This document shows, one piece after another, positions 44,113-52,835 of a DNA stretch of 64,000 nt. Under the pieces are notes generated by a model that did not search any database, had not been told where the DNA came from, and saw nothing but the letters and a program-made list of their open reading frames with translations. The position numbers and the translations under genes were made by a program. The stretch's first letter is position 1; every line of letters starts with the position of its first letter. This stretch comes from Akkermansiaceae bacterium. GTDB taxonomy: Bacteria > Verrucomicrobiota > Verrucomicrobiia > Verrucomicrobiales > Akkermansiaceae. The DNA is taken from NCBI GenBank assembly GCA_017798145.1, contig CP059069.1:3271226-3335225 (forward strand), written 5' to 3'.

Positions 44113-45399
44113 TCACTGTTCGCTCATCGTCTGGATCATCTTGATGAGCGGCAGGAACAGAGCGAAGACGACGGCACCGACCACGAGGGCGAGGATGACG
44201 ATCATGATAGGCTCAAGGATCGAGGTGAGTGCGGTGACGGCGTTGTCAACCTCATCGTCGTACACATCGGCGACCTTCAGGAGCATTTCCGGGAGCTGCC
44301 CGGTTTCCTCGCCGACGTCCACCATGGAGATGACCATGTTCGGGAAGACGCCGCTGGCCGAAAGGGGTGTGACGATGGATTCACCTTCCTTGACGGCCTC
44401 GTGGACCTTGGAGATGGCGTCCGAGATGATGACGTTGCCTGCGGTGTCGCGGGTGATGTTGAGGGCTTGCAGGATGGGGACGCCGGAGGTGACGAGGGTG
44501 CCGAGCGTTCGTGCGAAGCGGGAGACGGCGGACTTGCGCTGGATGTCACCGAAGATGGGGAGGTGGAGCTTGGCCTTGTCGATGAACTGCCGCCCGCCCT
44601 TGGTGCGGCCGAGTGCGGTGAGGCCGGCGTAGATTCCGCCGGCCGCGACGAAGAGCCAGACGACGTTGGGTATTCCGAGGATCTGCCTTCCAAGGCAGAA
44701 CTCCGAGAAGCCGAAGACGATCTGGGAGATGAGCGGCAGGGCGTCATCGGTTTCCTCGAACATCTCCTTGAATTTCGGGACGATGAAAATCATCAGGAAG
44801 ATGAGGATGGCGATGGCGATGAAGATCACGATGGCCGGATAGACCATGGCGGAAACGATCTTGTTCTTGAGCTTCTGGGCCTTTTCCTGGTATTCGGCGA
44901 GACGGTTGAGGACGACTTCGAGAACACCGCCGAGCTCACCGGCCTTGACCATGTTCACGTAGAGCTTGTTGAACATCCTCGGGTGCTGGGCGAGGGACTC
45001 GGAGAAGGTGGAGCCGCCCTGGACGGAATCGGCGAGGGCGCTGATGGTGGATTTCAGGCCGGGGTTCGGCTCCTGTTTTCCGAGGACGGTGAGGGAGCGG
45101 AGGAGCGGAAGGCCGGAATCGATGAGCGTTGCGAGCTGGCGGGTGAAGACCATGAGCACCTTGGGCTTCACGGTTGCCTTGCCGGTGGCCATGGCCTTGC
45201 CCTTGGGCTTCTTGAGTGCGGTGCGCTTGGCCGCGATCTTGGCCTTGCCGGGCCCGGCCTTCCCTTCCTCGGAGATCTGCGTCGGATAGAGGCCTTGGGC
45301 GCGGAGTTTCTGGATGGCTTCAGCTTCGGTGGCTGCGGCGACGCTTCCGTCGGCCTGCTCACCTTTTGCATCGAGGGCTGAGTAAATGAAATTTGGCAT
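44113..45399 (-). CDS. gspF: Type II secretion/type IV pilus inner-membrane platform protein
   Basis: A 428-residue GspF/PilC protein starting at 45399 (MPNFIYSALDAKG). The N-terminal region holds a Lys-rich, probably cytoplasmic linker (55-85, KAKIAAKRTALKKPKGKA) that is longer than usual. Two repeated helical domains follow, with FTRQLATLIDSGLPLLRSL and FARTLGTLVTSGVPILQAL, and three membrane segments (about 175-200, 222-245 and 400-425). It anchors the ATPase and assembles pseudopilins. 93 bases separate it from the upstream ATPase. Confidence 0.93.
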   Translation of the reverse strand: MPNFIYSALDAKGEQADGSVAAATEAEAIQKLRAQGLYPTQISEEGKAGPGKAKIAAKRTALKKPKGKAMATGKATVKPKVLMVFTRQLATLIDSGLPLLRSLTVLGKQEPNPGLKSTISALADSVQGGSTFSESLAQHPRMFNKLYVNMVKAGELGGVLEVVLNRLAEYQEKAQKLKNKIVSAMVYPAIVIFIAIAILIFLMIFIVPKFKEMFEETDDALPLISQIVFGFSEFCLGRQILGIPNVVWLFVAAGGIYAGLTALGRTKGGRQFIDKAKLHLPIFGDIQRKSAVSRFARTLGTLVTSGVPILQALNITRDTAGNVIISDAISKVHEAVKEGESIVTPLSASGVFPNMVISMVDVGEETGQLPEMLLKVADVYDDEVDNAVTALTSILEPIMIVILALVVGAVVFALFLPLIKMIQTMSEQ

Positions 45400-45491
45400 T
45401 GGGGTTTGGTTGGGAGTTTCCGGAAGGATGGCGATTGTATGCGGTTTGGCGATGGAAAAGTTGGGTGAAATTCGAGCGGGGGGGAAGCAGT

Positions 45492-47162
45492 TCAGGTGTA
45501 TTTGAGGACTTCCTCGATGGTTGTCTTGCCGAGGTAGATGTTGCGCAGGCCGTCCTCCCGGAGGGTGTTCATGCCAAGCTCGATGGCTTTCTGTTTGAGG
45601 ACGACGCTGGGTGCGCGGTTGGTGATCAGCTCGCGGATGGGTTCGGTGATGTTGAGGAGCTCGTAGAGGCCGGCGCGGCCTCGGTAGCCGGACTGGCCGC
45701 AGACCTCGCAGCCGGAGCCGGTGTAGAACTGCTTGTCTCCGAGTTCGTGGGGCGAGACCCCGAGCTGCGAGAGGATGGCCTCGTTGGGTTCGTAGGGAGA
45801 CTTGCAATCCTTGCAGATGGTGCGGACGAGGCGCTGTCCAAGGACGCCCTCCAGGGATGCGGCGACGAGGAAAGGCTCGCAGCCCATGTCGATGAGACGG
45901 GTGACGGCGCCGGGGGCGTCATTGGTGTGGAGGGTGGAAAGCACAAGGTGACCGGTGAGGGCTGCCTGGATGGCGATGGTGGCGGTTTCCTTGTCGCGCA
46001 TTTCCCCGATCATGATGCGATCCGGGTCCTGGCGTAGGAAGGCGCGGAGGATGCGCGGGAAATCGAGGCCGATGGCCTCGTTGATGGGGATCTGGATGAT
46101 GCCGTCGATGTCGTATTCGACGGGATCCTCGGCGGTGAGGAGCTTTGCGTCGATGGTGTTGATGCGGCGCAGGCCGGCGTAGAGCGTGGTGGTCTTGCCC
46201 GCCCCTGTCGGGCCGGTGACGATGAAGATGCCGTTGGGTTTCTCGATGGTCTCGCCGATGTATTCGTAGATGGCATCGGGCAGGCCGAGGTTTTCCAGCG
46301 AGAGGTTGACCGAGGAGCGGTCGAGCACCCGGAGAACGACGGACTCGCCGTGGTGTGTGGGGAGCGTGGAGACGCGCATGTCCACCTGTTTCTCGCCGAT
46401 CTGCTTGACGATGCGCCCGTCCTGCGGGATGCGGCGCTCGGCGATGTTCATGTTCGCCATGACCTTGACGCGTGACAGGATGGGCAGCGCGAGGTGCACC
46501 GGCGGCGGGGCCATCTCATAAAGTGCGCCATCGACGCGGTAGCGGATCTTGAAATCCTTCTCAAAGGGCTCGAAGTGGATGTCCGAGGCTTTTTCCTTGA
46601 TCGCCTGGTAAAGCACCAGATCAACATAGCGGATGATGGGGGCGGAGTTGGCCTCGGCCTCGGCGTTCTCCGGGTTGAATTCCTCGGCCCCGCTGTCGAG
46701 CTGGGAGAGGATGTCGTCCATCGCGCGGCCTTCGCCGCCGTAGCATTCGTTGATCTTCGCCTCGACGAGGTAGTCGGGGGCGATCACCACGACGATCTCG
46801 CGGCCGAGCGCGAAGCGGAGGTCTTCGACGGTCTGCGGGTTGAGCGGATCGACGAGGGCGAGGTGGAGGCCCTGGTCGTCGAAGTTGACGGGAAAGGCGC
46901 CGTGGAGGCGGGCGGTGCCGGCTGGCACGAGATCGAGGAGGGCGTCGGGCGGGGTCCAGTTTTTCAGGTCCACCAGGGTGGCCCCAAGCTCGGAAGCCAC
47001 GACGGGCCAGACATCGTCGCGGGATTGGATGACCTGGAAGTCCGCGAGGAGTTCGGGCACGCTTTTGCCGCTGTTTTCGACCTCGGCGAGGATTTCCTCG
47101 GAGAGCGAGGCATCAATGAGGCCACGGGATTGGAAAAGTTCTAGGAGTTGGCGGTTGTCCAT
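45492..47162 (-). CDS. gspE: GspE/PilB-family secretion ATPase, copy 1
   Basis: A 556-residue ATPase. An N-terminal MshEN-like domain (1-150) includes DVWPVVASELGATLVDL. The core has ASDIHFEPFEKDFKIRYRVDG, Walker A GPTGAGKTTT, TAEDPVEYD and the Walker B-type RIMIGEMRDKETA. A C-terminal zinc-binding pair of Cys motifs, CKDC and CEVCG, is typical of GspE. It powers pseudopilus extension with GspF. The start at 47162 is 44 bases after the second ATPase's stop. It is closest to gspF and may be the T2SS motor. Confidence 0.93.
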   Translation of the reverse strand: MDNRQLLELFQSRGLIDASLSEEILAEVENSGKSVPELLADFQVIQSRDDVWPVVASELGATLVDLKNWTPPDALLDLVPAGTARLHGAFPVNFDDQGLHLALVDPLNPQTVEDLRFALGREIVVVIAPDYLVEAKINECYGGEGRAMDDILSQLDSGAEEFNPENAEAEANSAPIIRYVDLVLYQAIKEKASDIHFEPFEKDFKIRYRVDGALYEMAPPPVHLALPILSRVKVMANMNIAERRIPQDGRIVKQIGEKQVDMRVSTLPTHHGESVVLRVLDRSSVNLSLENLGLPDAIYEYIGETIEKPNGIFIVTGPTGAGKTTTLYAGLRRINTIDAKLLTAEDPVEYDIDGIIQIPINEAIGLDFPRILRAFLRQDPDRIMIGEMRDKETATIAIQAALTGHLVLSTLHTNDAPGAVTRLIDMGCEPFLVAASLEGVLGQRLVRTICKDCKSPYEPNEAILSQLGVSPHELGDKQFYTGSGCEVCGQSGYRGRAGLYELLNITEPIRELITNRAPSVVLKQKAIELGMNTLREDGLRNIYLGKTTIEEVLKYT

Positions 47163-47175
47163 TTTTGGGTAAAAG

Positions 47176-47207
47176 CTGAGACGCTGAAATTCTGAGACGC
47201 GGAAATC
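47176..47207. repeat. Two-copy 16-base direct repeat before gspE copy 1
   Basis: Two adjacent 16-base units (ctgagacgctgaaatt and ctgagacgcggaaatc), 14 of 16 identical, fill the 44-base gap between the two ATPase genes. The second copy ends at the stop codon of the upstream ATPase. Confidence 0.7.
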
Positions 47208-48886
47208 TAGTCGAAGTCGCCCATGGTTGCGTGGACGACCTCGGAGCCGGATGTGAGGCCGGATAGGACTTTTCGGATGCCGTCCTCGCGTAGGGTTCGC
47301 ATGCCCAGCTCGCGGGCGCGGCGGCGGAGCTGGCTGGTGGTGAGGCCGGTGTTGATCATCGCGCGCACCTCGTCGTCGATGTTGAAGAGTTCGAAGATGC
47401 CCATTCGGCCGCGGTATCCGTTGCGGCGGCATTTCTCGCAGCCGACGGGGCCGTAGATGGAGGCGTCCGCAGTGCGGGAGGCGTCGAGGTTGAGGGCGCG
47501 CATATCCTTTTCGGAAAGCTCGGCAGGTGCCTTGCAGACGGGGCAGAGCTTGCGGACGAGGCGCTGTGCGAGGATGGAGCGGACGGCGGAGGCGATGAGG
47601 AAGGGCTTGACCCCGATATCGGCGAGGCGGGCGACGGCGGAGGGTGCGTCGTTGGTGTGAAGGGTGGAGAAGACGAGGTGGCCGGTGAGGGATGCGTTGA
47701 TGGCGATGTTTGCCGTTTCCGCATCCCGGATTTCCCCGATCATGATGATGTTCGGTGCCTGGCGGAGCATGGCGCGGAGGGCGGCCCCGAAGGTCATGCC
47801 GATCTCGGATTTCACCATCACCTGATTGATGCCGGGCAGCTCGTACTCGACGGGATCCTCGACGGTGATGATCTTCTTGTCCGGCTTGTTGATGACGTTG
47901 AGGCAGGCGTAAAGTGTCGTGGTTTTTCCAGAACCCGTCGGGCCGGTGACGAGGATGATGCCGTCGGGCAGGCCGAGCAGCTCCTCGAACTTCGCCTGGT
48001 CGTCGGAGAAGAAGCCGAGCTCGGGCAGTCCGAGAAGCAGGGCGGTCTTGTCGAGGATACGCATGACGATGGATTCGCCGTGGTTCGAGGGGACGGAGGA
48101 AACGCGGAGATCGACTTCCTTTTCGCCCATCTTGAGCTGGATGCGGCCGTCCTGGGGGAGGCGTTTTTCCGCGATGGACATGCTGCCGCTCATGACCTTG
48201 AGGCGGGCGATGATGGCGGGGAGGAGTTTTTTCGGGTGGGTGTCCACGTGGACGAGCTTTCCGTCGAGGCGGTAGCGGATGCGCACGGAAGTCTCAAGGG
48301 GCTCGATGTGGATGTCGGAGGCGCGCAGGCGGAAGGCTTCCGTGAGGGTCTGCTGTACGAGCTTGATGATGGGGGCGTCGCTGGCTTCGGAGCCGGCCTC
48401 GGAATCGCCGGTGGAGACCTGGAAGGAGTCGTCGGGGGAGCTGCTGCGCTTTTCCTCGACGTTGTAGAACTGCATCAGGTGGTGGTTGATGTCAGTGTGG
48501 GTGGCGCAGGCGAGATTCAGCTCGCGCCCAAGGACGTGCGGCAGGCTGTCGAGCGTTTCGAAATCGAGCGGGTCGGCGACGGCGACGGTGAGGTACATGC
48601 CGTCGTCGGAGACAGGGATGGCGCGGTATCTGCGGGCGATGTCCTCGGATACGGTGAGGATGACGGAGGGGTCGAAATGGAAGCTGGCGAGGTCAACGAA
48701 GGGGACGCCGGCATTTGCGGCGAGGGTCTCGGCGACCTGTGATTCGGTCAGCGGGGTGGTGTTGATGAGGTGCTGGATGATCGTCTCGCTGCCGCTCAGG
48801 GAAGCGCGTGCGGTGCGGATCTGTTCCGGGTCGATGATGCCGCTTTCCGCGAGCAGTTCTGCGAGATAGTCTTCGTTTGAGAACAC
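47207..48886 (-). CDS. GspE/PilB-family secretion ATPase, copy 2
   Basis: A 559-residue paralogue of the neighbouring GspE. The N-terminal domain (about 40-140) has TPLTESQVAETLAAN and VPFVDLASFHFDP. The core includes ASDIHIEPLETSVRIRYRLDG, Walker A GPTGSGKTTT, TVEDPVEYE and NIIMIGEIRDAETA; the zinc motif is CPVCK and CEKC. Two such ATPases side by side are more than a lone T2SS needs: one may drive type IV pili or be PilB-like. It is the first gene of the 48886-43547 run. Confidence 0.92.
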   Translation of the reverse strand: MFSNEDYLAELLAESGIIDPEQIRTARASLSGSETIIQHLINTTPLTESQVAETLAANAGVPFVDLASFHFDPSVILTVSEDIARRYRAIPVSDDGMYLTVAVADPLDFETLDSLPHVLGRELNLACATHTDINHHLMQFYNVEEKRSSSPDDSFQVSTGDSEAGSEASDAPIIKLVQQTLTEAFRLRASDIHIEPLETSVRIRYRLDGKLVHVDTHPKKLLPAIIARLKVMSGSMSIAEKRLPQDGRIQLKMGEKEVDLRVSSVPSNHGESIVMRILDKTALLLGLPELGFFSDDQAKFEELLGLPDGIILVTGPTGSGKTTTLYACLNVINKPDKKIITVEDPVEYELPGINQVMVKSEIGMTFGAALRAMLRQAPNIIMIGEIRDAETANIAINASLTGHLVFSTLHTNDAPSAVARLADIGVKPFLIASAVRSILAQRLVRKLCPVCKAPAELSEKDMRALNLDASRTADASIYGPVGCEKCRRNGYRGRMGIFELFNIDDEVRAMINTGLTTSQLRRRARELGMRTLREDGIRKVLSGLTSGSEVVHATMGDFD

Positions 48887-49026
48887 GGGGATATGGGTCT
48901 TGTAAGGTCTGAAGGGGCTTGTGAGCAGGGGATTTTACCCATCACACGGCGCGAAGATGGGCAAAGGGCGGGAGAGTGTCAACCAACCACATCGCGAAAT
49001 GCGGCGGGGAGGAATCATTTGCCGAT

Positions 49027-50010
49027 TCATAGCCTCTCCTGTGACAAGGCCATGAAATTGCCCGCCGCCTCCATGAGGTGGTCGCCGCCGGCTGCCGTGT
49101 AGCGGCGGATGAAACGTCCGAGGGCCTCCGGATCGCGGGCTCCGAGCCATGCTGCGGGCCATTGTGAGAGATCGGTGAAATTTACATCGGCGGTGATGTC
49201 GCGGAGTCCGGGATTCTGATAGATCTCCGCGCCGCAGCTGCGCTGGTGCAGGAAGTATGCGCGGAGGCTTCCGCCGGGACGGCGGTGATAGAGGGTTTCC
49301 GCAGTGGTGCCGTAGTCGATGGTGAGCATTTTCCCGCGCTTCCAGCCGGGCAGCCAGGATTCGAGCCACAGGCGGTATGAATCGTGGATCTCGACGCGCT
49401 GGCCATCGGGGAAATCGAGTTTGAAAGCCGAGGATGGAGGTAGCCCGGCGGGTGGCAGCAGGATCTCGGCAGGCTGTCCGGAGGAGTGCACGAGTGCGAC
49501 CTCGCGCCATTCTCCGTTGGATTTCTCGAAAAGCCGGCATGGGAACGCATCGACGAGTTCGTTGGAAAAAATCACCGCGTTGCCGGAACACGCGGCCAGC
49601 GCGCCGTGGATGCGGGTGTGGTGGGAAACCTTTTTCCCAAGCAGCTCCGCCTGCCGCTTTGCAAGGGCGGGCGAGGATTCCACGAGATGGAAGCGTGTCC
49701 GCAGCCGGAGGGTGAAAGGCAGCCTGCGCATGACCTGCCCGGAGAGCGTCCCGAGGCCGGGGCCGATCTCGATCACGTGGCGGGTTCCGGTTTCGCGTAG
49801 TGCCTCCGCCACCCATCCTGCAATCGCTTCCCCCGGTGCCTCGGATAACTGCGGTGCGGTGGTGAAATCGCCACGCGCGCCGATGCCGCGGATGTTGCGT
49901 GCGTAGTAGCCGCGCACCGGATCATGGAGCGCCCGCGCCATGAAATGCTCGAAGGTTTCTGGATTCCCGGGGTCCAATGTGCTGGCGGCTGTTTGCCTGA
50001 AAAGGAACAA
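49027..50010 (-). CDS. MidA-like SAM-dependent methyltransferase
   Basis: A DUF185/MidA (NDUFAF7-like) family protein: ALHDPVRGYYARN, GDFTTAPQLSEAPGEAI, then a SAM fold with HVIEIGPGLGTLSGQV, FSNELVDAFPCRLFE and MLTIDYGTTAE. The mitochondrial relative methylates an arginine in complex I. The longest frame begins at TTG 50010, but this codon falls inside the rpsP terminator hairpin (50006-50037). TTG 49977 (LDPGNPE) or ATG 49941 may be the true start. The gap 48887-49026 after it holds no gene. Confidence 0.85.
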   Translation of the reverse strand: MFLFRQTAASTLDPGNPETFEHFMARALHDPVRGYYARNIRGIGARGDFTTAPQLSEAPGEAIAGWVAEALRETGTRHVIEIGPGLGTLSGQVMRRLPFTLRLRTRFHLVESSPALAKRQAELLGKKVSHHTRIHGALAACSGNAVIFSNELVDAFPCRLFEKSNGEWREVALVHSSGQPAEILLPPAGLPPSSAFKLDFPDGQRVEIHDSYRLWLESWLPGWKRGKMLTIDYGTTAETLYHRRPGGSLRAYFLHQRSCGAEIYQNPGLRDITADVNFTDLSQWPAAWLGARDPEALGRFIRRYTAAGGDHLMEAAGNFMALSQERL

Positions 50011-50037
50011 CCGCGAACCCGAGGGTGCGCGGTTGTT
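50006..50037 (-). terminator. Terminator after rpsP
   Basis: A 10-bp stem (AACAACCGCG / CGCGGTTGTT) with an inner 4-bp extension (ACCC/GGGT), followed on the minus strand by a TTCCTTTTC run. It lies 28 bases after the rpsP stop and covers the first codon of the longest MidA-like frame. Confidence 0.8.
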
Positions 50038-50065
50038 TGAAGATATCCCTGCTGGTACGCCTGGC

Positions 50066-50317
50066 TTACTTCGCGGCGGCGGTGCGCGCCTTGCGAATGA
50101 AGCTGTTCACGGTCTCGGATGGCTTGGCGCCAACGGCGAGCCATTTGTCGGCCTTCGCGAGATCGATCTCGTAGTTGGTGCCCTCGACGAGGGGATCGTA
50201 GGTGCCGATCTGCTCGATGTAGCGGCCGTCGCGGCGCTTGCGGCTGTCCACGGCTACGATCTTGTAGTAAGGGCGGTCTTTGGTGCCCTTGCGGTTGAGG
50301 CGGAGAGAAACTGACAT
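50066..50317 (-). CDS. rpsP: 30S ribosomal protein S16
   Basis: An 83-residue S16 with the family start [40 protein letters not shown] and [15 protein letters not shown]. The start at 50317 is fixed by the conserved N-terminus; the frame extends upstream but without S16 content. It binds 16S rRNA and is needed for 30S assembly. Unlike in many bacteria, it is not next to rimM or trmD here. Confidence 0.96.
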   Translation of the reverse strand: MSVSLRLNRKGTKDRPYYKIVAVDSRKRRDGRYIEQIGTYDPLVEGTNYEIDLAKADKWLAVGAKPSETVNSFIRKARTAAAK

Positions 50318-50453
50318 GATATGGCTTGGTGCGGGATTGCCCGTTTTCGGGCGGGCGCGGAGCTTGCTGCAAATCCGGGATGGCGACAAGCGAAATTTTG
50401 ATAAGTTTTGGGCCGGGTTTGGGCCGGTGGAAAAGGGGTGTCCCGGCAAAAAA

Positions 50454-50482
50454 GAACCCGGCAGGCCGAAGCCTCCGGGTTC
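50454..50482 (-). terminator. Terminator after the TIGR04073-type gene
   Basis: An 8-bp stem (GAACCCGG / CCGGGTTC) with a 13-base loop and a run of six Ts on the minus strand. It is 26 bases past the stop of the gene ending at 50509. The stem and loop size resemble the hairpin at 12344-12372. Confidence 0.8.
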
Positions 50483-50508
50483 CGAGGAAAAGTCCCTTGA
50501 GCCGGGCA

Positions 50509-50940
50509 TCAGTATTTCTGAACGCGGACGTGTCCGAAGTAGGACTCGGCGCCGAGTTCCGGCGGGAATTCGGAGAGCCCGTCGTAGACGTTCATGTCCA
50601 CGCGGTTGTCGGTGCCGCATTTCTCGTAAGGTGGCTTGAAGGTGCCGCGGTAGGTCGGGCAGGTGAAGGTGAAAAGCTCGTAGAAGCCGTAGCCGAGGCG
50701 GCGGAATGCGCGCTGCGTGCCGTCAACCGCACCATAAGACCAGCCCGCCTTGCGGCCATGCTGCTCCGACCTGCGGACGACCATTTCCGGGATCTCGATC
50801 ACCCCGTAGAGGATGTTGCTGATTGCGCGGCCGAGCTTGCGGGTGGAAGTGTACTGGGAGCCGGGAGGCGCCTGGATATCCGCTGCGGCGAATCCGGTGA
50901 GGACGAGCAGGGCGGTGGCGGTGACAAGGAGTTTTTTCAT
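50509..50940 (-). CDS. Exosortase-system-associated protein, TIGR04073 type
   Basis: A 143-residue exported protein with a signal peptide ([20 protein letters not shown]). The region [20 protein letters not shown] and the later [17 protein letters not shown] fit my memory of the TIGR04073 family, found in genomes with PEP-CTERM/exosortase systems, mainly Verrucomicrobiota. Function unknown. It is a single gene followed by its own terminator. Its presence fits the three PEP-CTERM proteins at 12-15 kb. Confidence 0.75.
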   Translation of the reverse strand: MKKLLVTATALLVLTGFAAADIQAPPGSQYTSTRKLGRAISNILYGVIEIPEMVVRRSEQHGRKAGWSYGAVDGTQRAFRRLGYGFYELFTFTCPTYRGTFKPPYEKCGTDNRVDMNVYDGLSEFPPELGAESYFGHVRVQKY

Positions 50941-51010
50941 GCTTGGGGATACGCTAAAGAGCCGGTGCTGGGATTGGCAAGGAGAAGTTTGGAGAAAAAG
51001 CCGCTTTCTT

Positions 51011-52615
51011 TCACAGGCTGATGCCGGTGGCGGAAGTCACTCCGGGGATGGCACGGATCGCTTCCATGACCTCGCCGGGCAACGCGCCGTCGAGCTCGAT
51101 GATGGAGAGGGCGTTGCGCTGCGATTTGTCGCGCGCCAAGGAGAGGTTCGCGATGTTCTGGTTGGAGTTTCCCAGCACGGTTCCGACGGCTCCGACGATT
51201 CCCGGGCGGTCGTCGTTGCGGACGATGAGGAAATGCCCCTTGATAGGCGTGTCCACGAAGAGGCGGTCGATCTCCACGATGCGCGGGCTGCGCCCGATGA
51301 TCGTGCCGGCCACGCGGAATTTCTCGTCTCCCTTGCGCAGCTCGGCGACGAGGAGGTCGTTGAACTCGGTCTGTGCGCTGATCGTGGACTCGACGAGATC
51401 CAGGCCCATGGATTTCGCGATGGCGGGGGCGTTGACAAGGTTCACCTGGCCATCGGGACGCGAGCACTCGAGCAGTTTGTAGAGCGCGGTGCGGGAAATC
51501 AGGCCGGTGTCCTTGGTGGCGAGGTCGCCGTGGTAGGAAACGCGGATCGAGTCCGGGTTGGCTGGGCCGAGCTTCGCAAGCAGTGCGCCGAGCGCGGCGG
51601 CGAGATCGAGGTAAGGGCCGATCGCGGCGAGCGCGGCGGCATCGAGCGAGGGCATGTTGATCGCGTTGCGGATTTCGCCGGTGGTGAGGAAATCGCGGAT
51701 CTGGATGGCGACCTCGATGCCGACGTTTTCCTGCGCCTCGTTCGTCGAGGCACCGAGGTGGGGCGTGAAGGCGACGTGTTTCTTCAGGCCGAAGAGAGGG
51801 TGGTCTGCGGAGGGCGGCTCGGTTTCGAACACATCCAGTGCGCAGCCGGCGATGTGGCCCGAGTCGATGGCGTCCTTGAGCGCCGCCTCGTCGATGAGGC
51901 CGCCGCGGGCGCAGTTCACGATGAGGGCGCCCTTGTTCATGAGGGCGATGCGCTCCCTGTTCATCAGGTGGTTGGTGTCGTCGGTAAGAGGGACATGGAG
52001 CGTGACGACATCCGCCCCGGTGAGCGCTGCATCCGGGGACTCTGCGAGGGTCACCTTGAGCTCGCGGGCGCGGGATTCCGTCAGGAAAGGGTCGTAGGCG
52101 ACGACGTCCATGTTGAAGGCCTGGGCGCGTTTCGCGAACTCGCTGCCGATGCGGCCCATGCCGATCACGGCGAGCCGCTTGCCGTTCAGCTCGATGCCCT
52201 GGAAGGCCTTGCGGGCGGCGTTGAAATCCCCAGCCAGGACACCCGCGTGCGCCGGGCCGATGTTCCGTGCGGCGGAAAGCATGAGTGTGAAGGCGTGTTC
52301 CGCGGTGGAGATCGTGTTTCCGGTGGGGGTGTTCATCACGATCACCCCGTGGTCGGTCGCGGCCTCGCGGTCGATGTTGTCCACGCCTACGCCGGCCCGG
52401 CCTATTGCCTTGAGGTTCTTTGCGGCGGCGAGGATCTCGCGGGTCACCTTGGTCTGCGAGCGGACCACCAAGCCGTGGTAATCGCCGATGATTTTCACAA
52501 GCTCCTCGGGGGCAAGCCCGGTGTTCACATCGACGGTGATTCCTTCGGCGGTGCGCAGGGCTTCCACGCCTTTTTCGGAAATGGGATCGGAGACAAGGAC
52601 TCGGTAGTTGCTCAT
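51011..52615 (-). CDS. serA: D-3-phosphoglycerate dehydrogenase
   Basis: A 534-residue enzyme oxidising 3-phosphoglycerate as the first step of serine synthesis. The start at 52615 (MSNYRVLVSDPISEKG) was chosen over a longer frame with a poly-Phe head. The NAD fold shows VIGMGRIGSEFA; catalytic residues lie in CARGGLIDE (Arg), DVFETEPP (Glu) and TPHLGAST (His). An intervening domain and a C-terminal ACT domain (about 460-534, HFLIVRNDDRPGIVG) make it the long type, usually serine-regulated. Confidence 0.95.
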   Translation of the reverse strand: MSNYRVLVSDPISEKGVEALRTAEGITVDVNTGLAPEELVKIIGDYHGLVVRSQTKVTREILAAAKNLKAIGRAGVGVDNIDREAATDHGVIVMNTPTGNTISTAEHAFTLMLSAARNIGPAHAGVLAGDFNAARKAFQGIELNGKRLAVIGMGRIGSEFAKRAQAFNMDVVAYDPFLTESRARELKVTLAESPDAALTGADVVTLHVPLTDDTNHLMNRERIALMNKGALIVNCARGGLIDEAALKDAIDSGHIAGCALDVFETEPPSADHPLFGLKKHVAFTPHLGASTNEAQENVGIEVAIQIRDFLTTGEIRNAINMPSLDAAALAAIGPYLDLAAALGALLAKLGPANPDSIRVSYHGDLATKDTGLISRTALYKLLECSRPDGQVNLVNAPAIAKSMGLDLVESTISAQTEFNDLLVAELRKGDEKFRVAGTIIGRSPRIVEIDRLFVDTPIKGHFLIVRNDDRPGIVGAVGTVLGNSNQNIANLSLARDKSQRNALSIIELDGALPGEVMEAIRAIPGVTSATGISL

Positions 52616-52665
52616 GGGGCGCCCTCCGTAGTCGCGTTGCCCGCGACTGGCAAGAGGAAGTGTGG

Positions 52666-52708
52666 CAAAAAAGAAGAAAAACATAAAAATAGATATATAA
52701 ACAAAGAT
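52666..52708. promoter_or_regulatory. AT-rich promoter-like patch upstream of serA
   Basis: Forty-three bases of almost pure A/T (for example aaaaatagatatataaac) sit in the gap between serA and the divergent acyl-CoA dehydrogenase. In this GC-rich genome such a patch probably marks promoter or UP-element DNA; no clear -35/-10 pair was assigned. Confidence 0.4.
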
Positions 52709-52835
52709 CCATGGGTTCCCGGGGGTGTCGGAACGGAATGCGGAGCCCGGCAGCGGGAAGCATGGAATCCGCGAAAATTCGCGTTCATTCGGGTCGATTT
52801 TCGGTTACAATTCCGAGTCAAAGCCCCACATAGCC

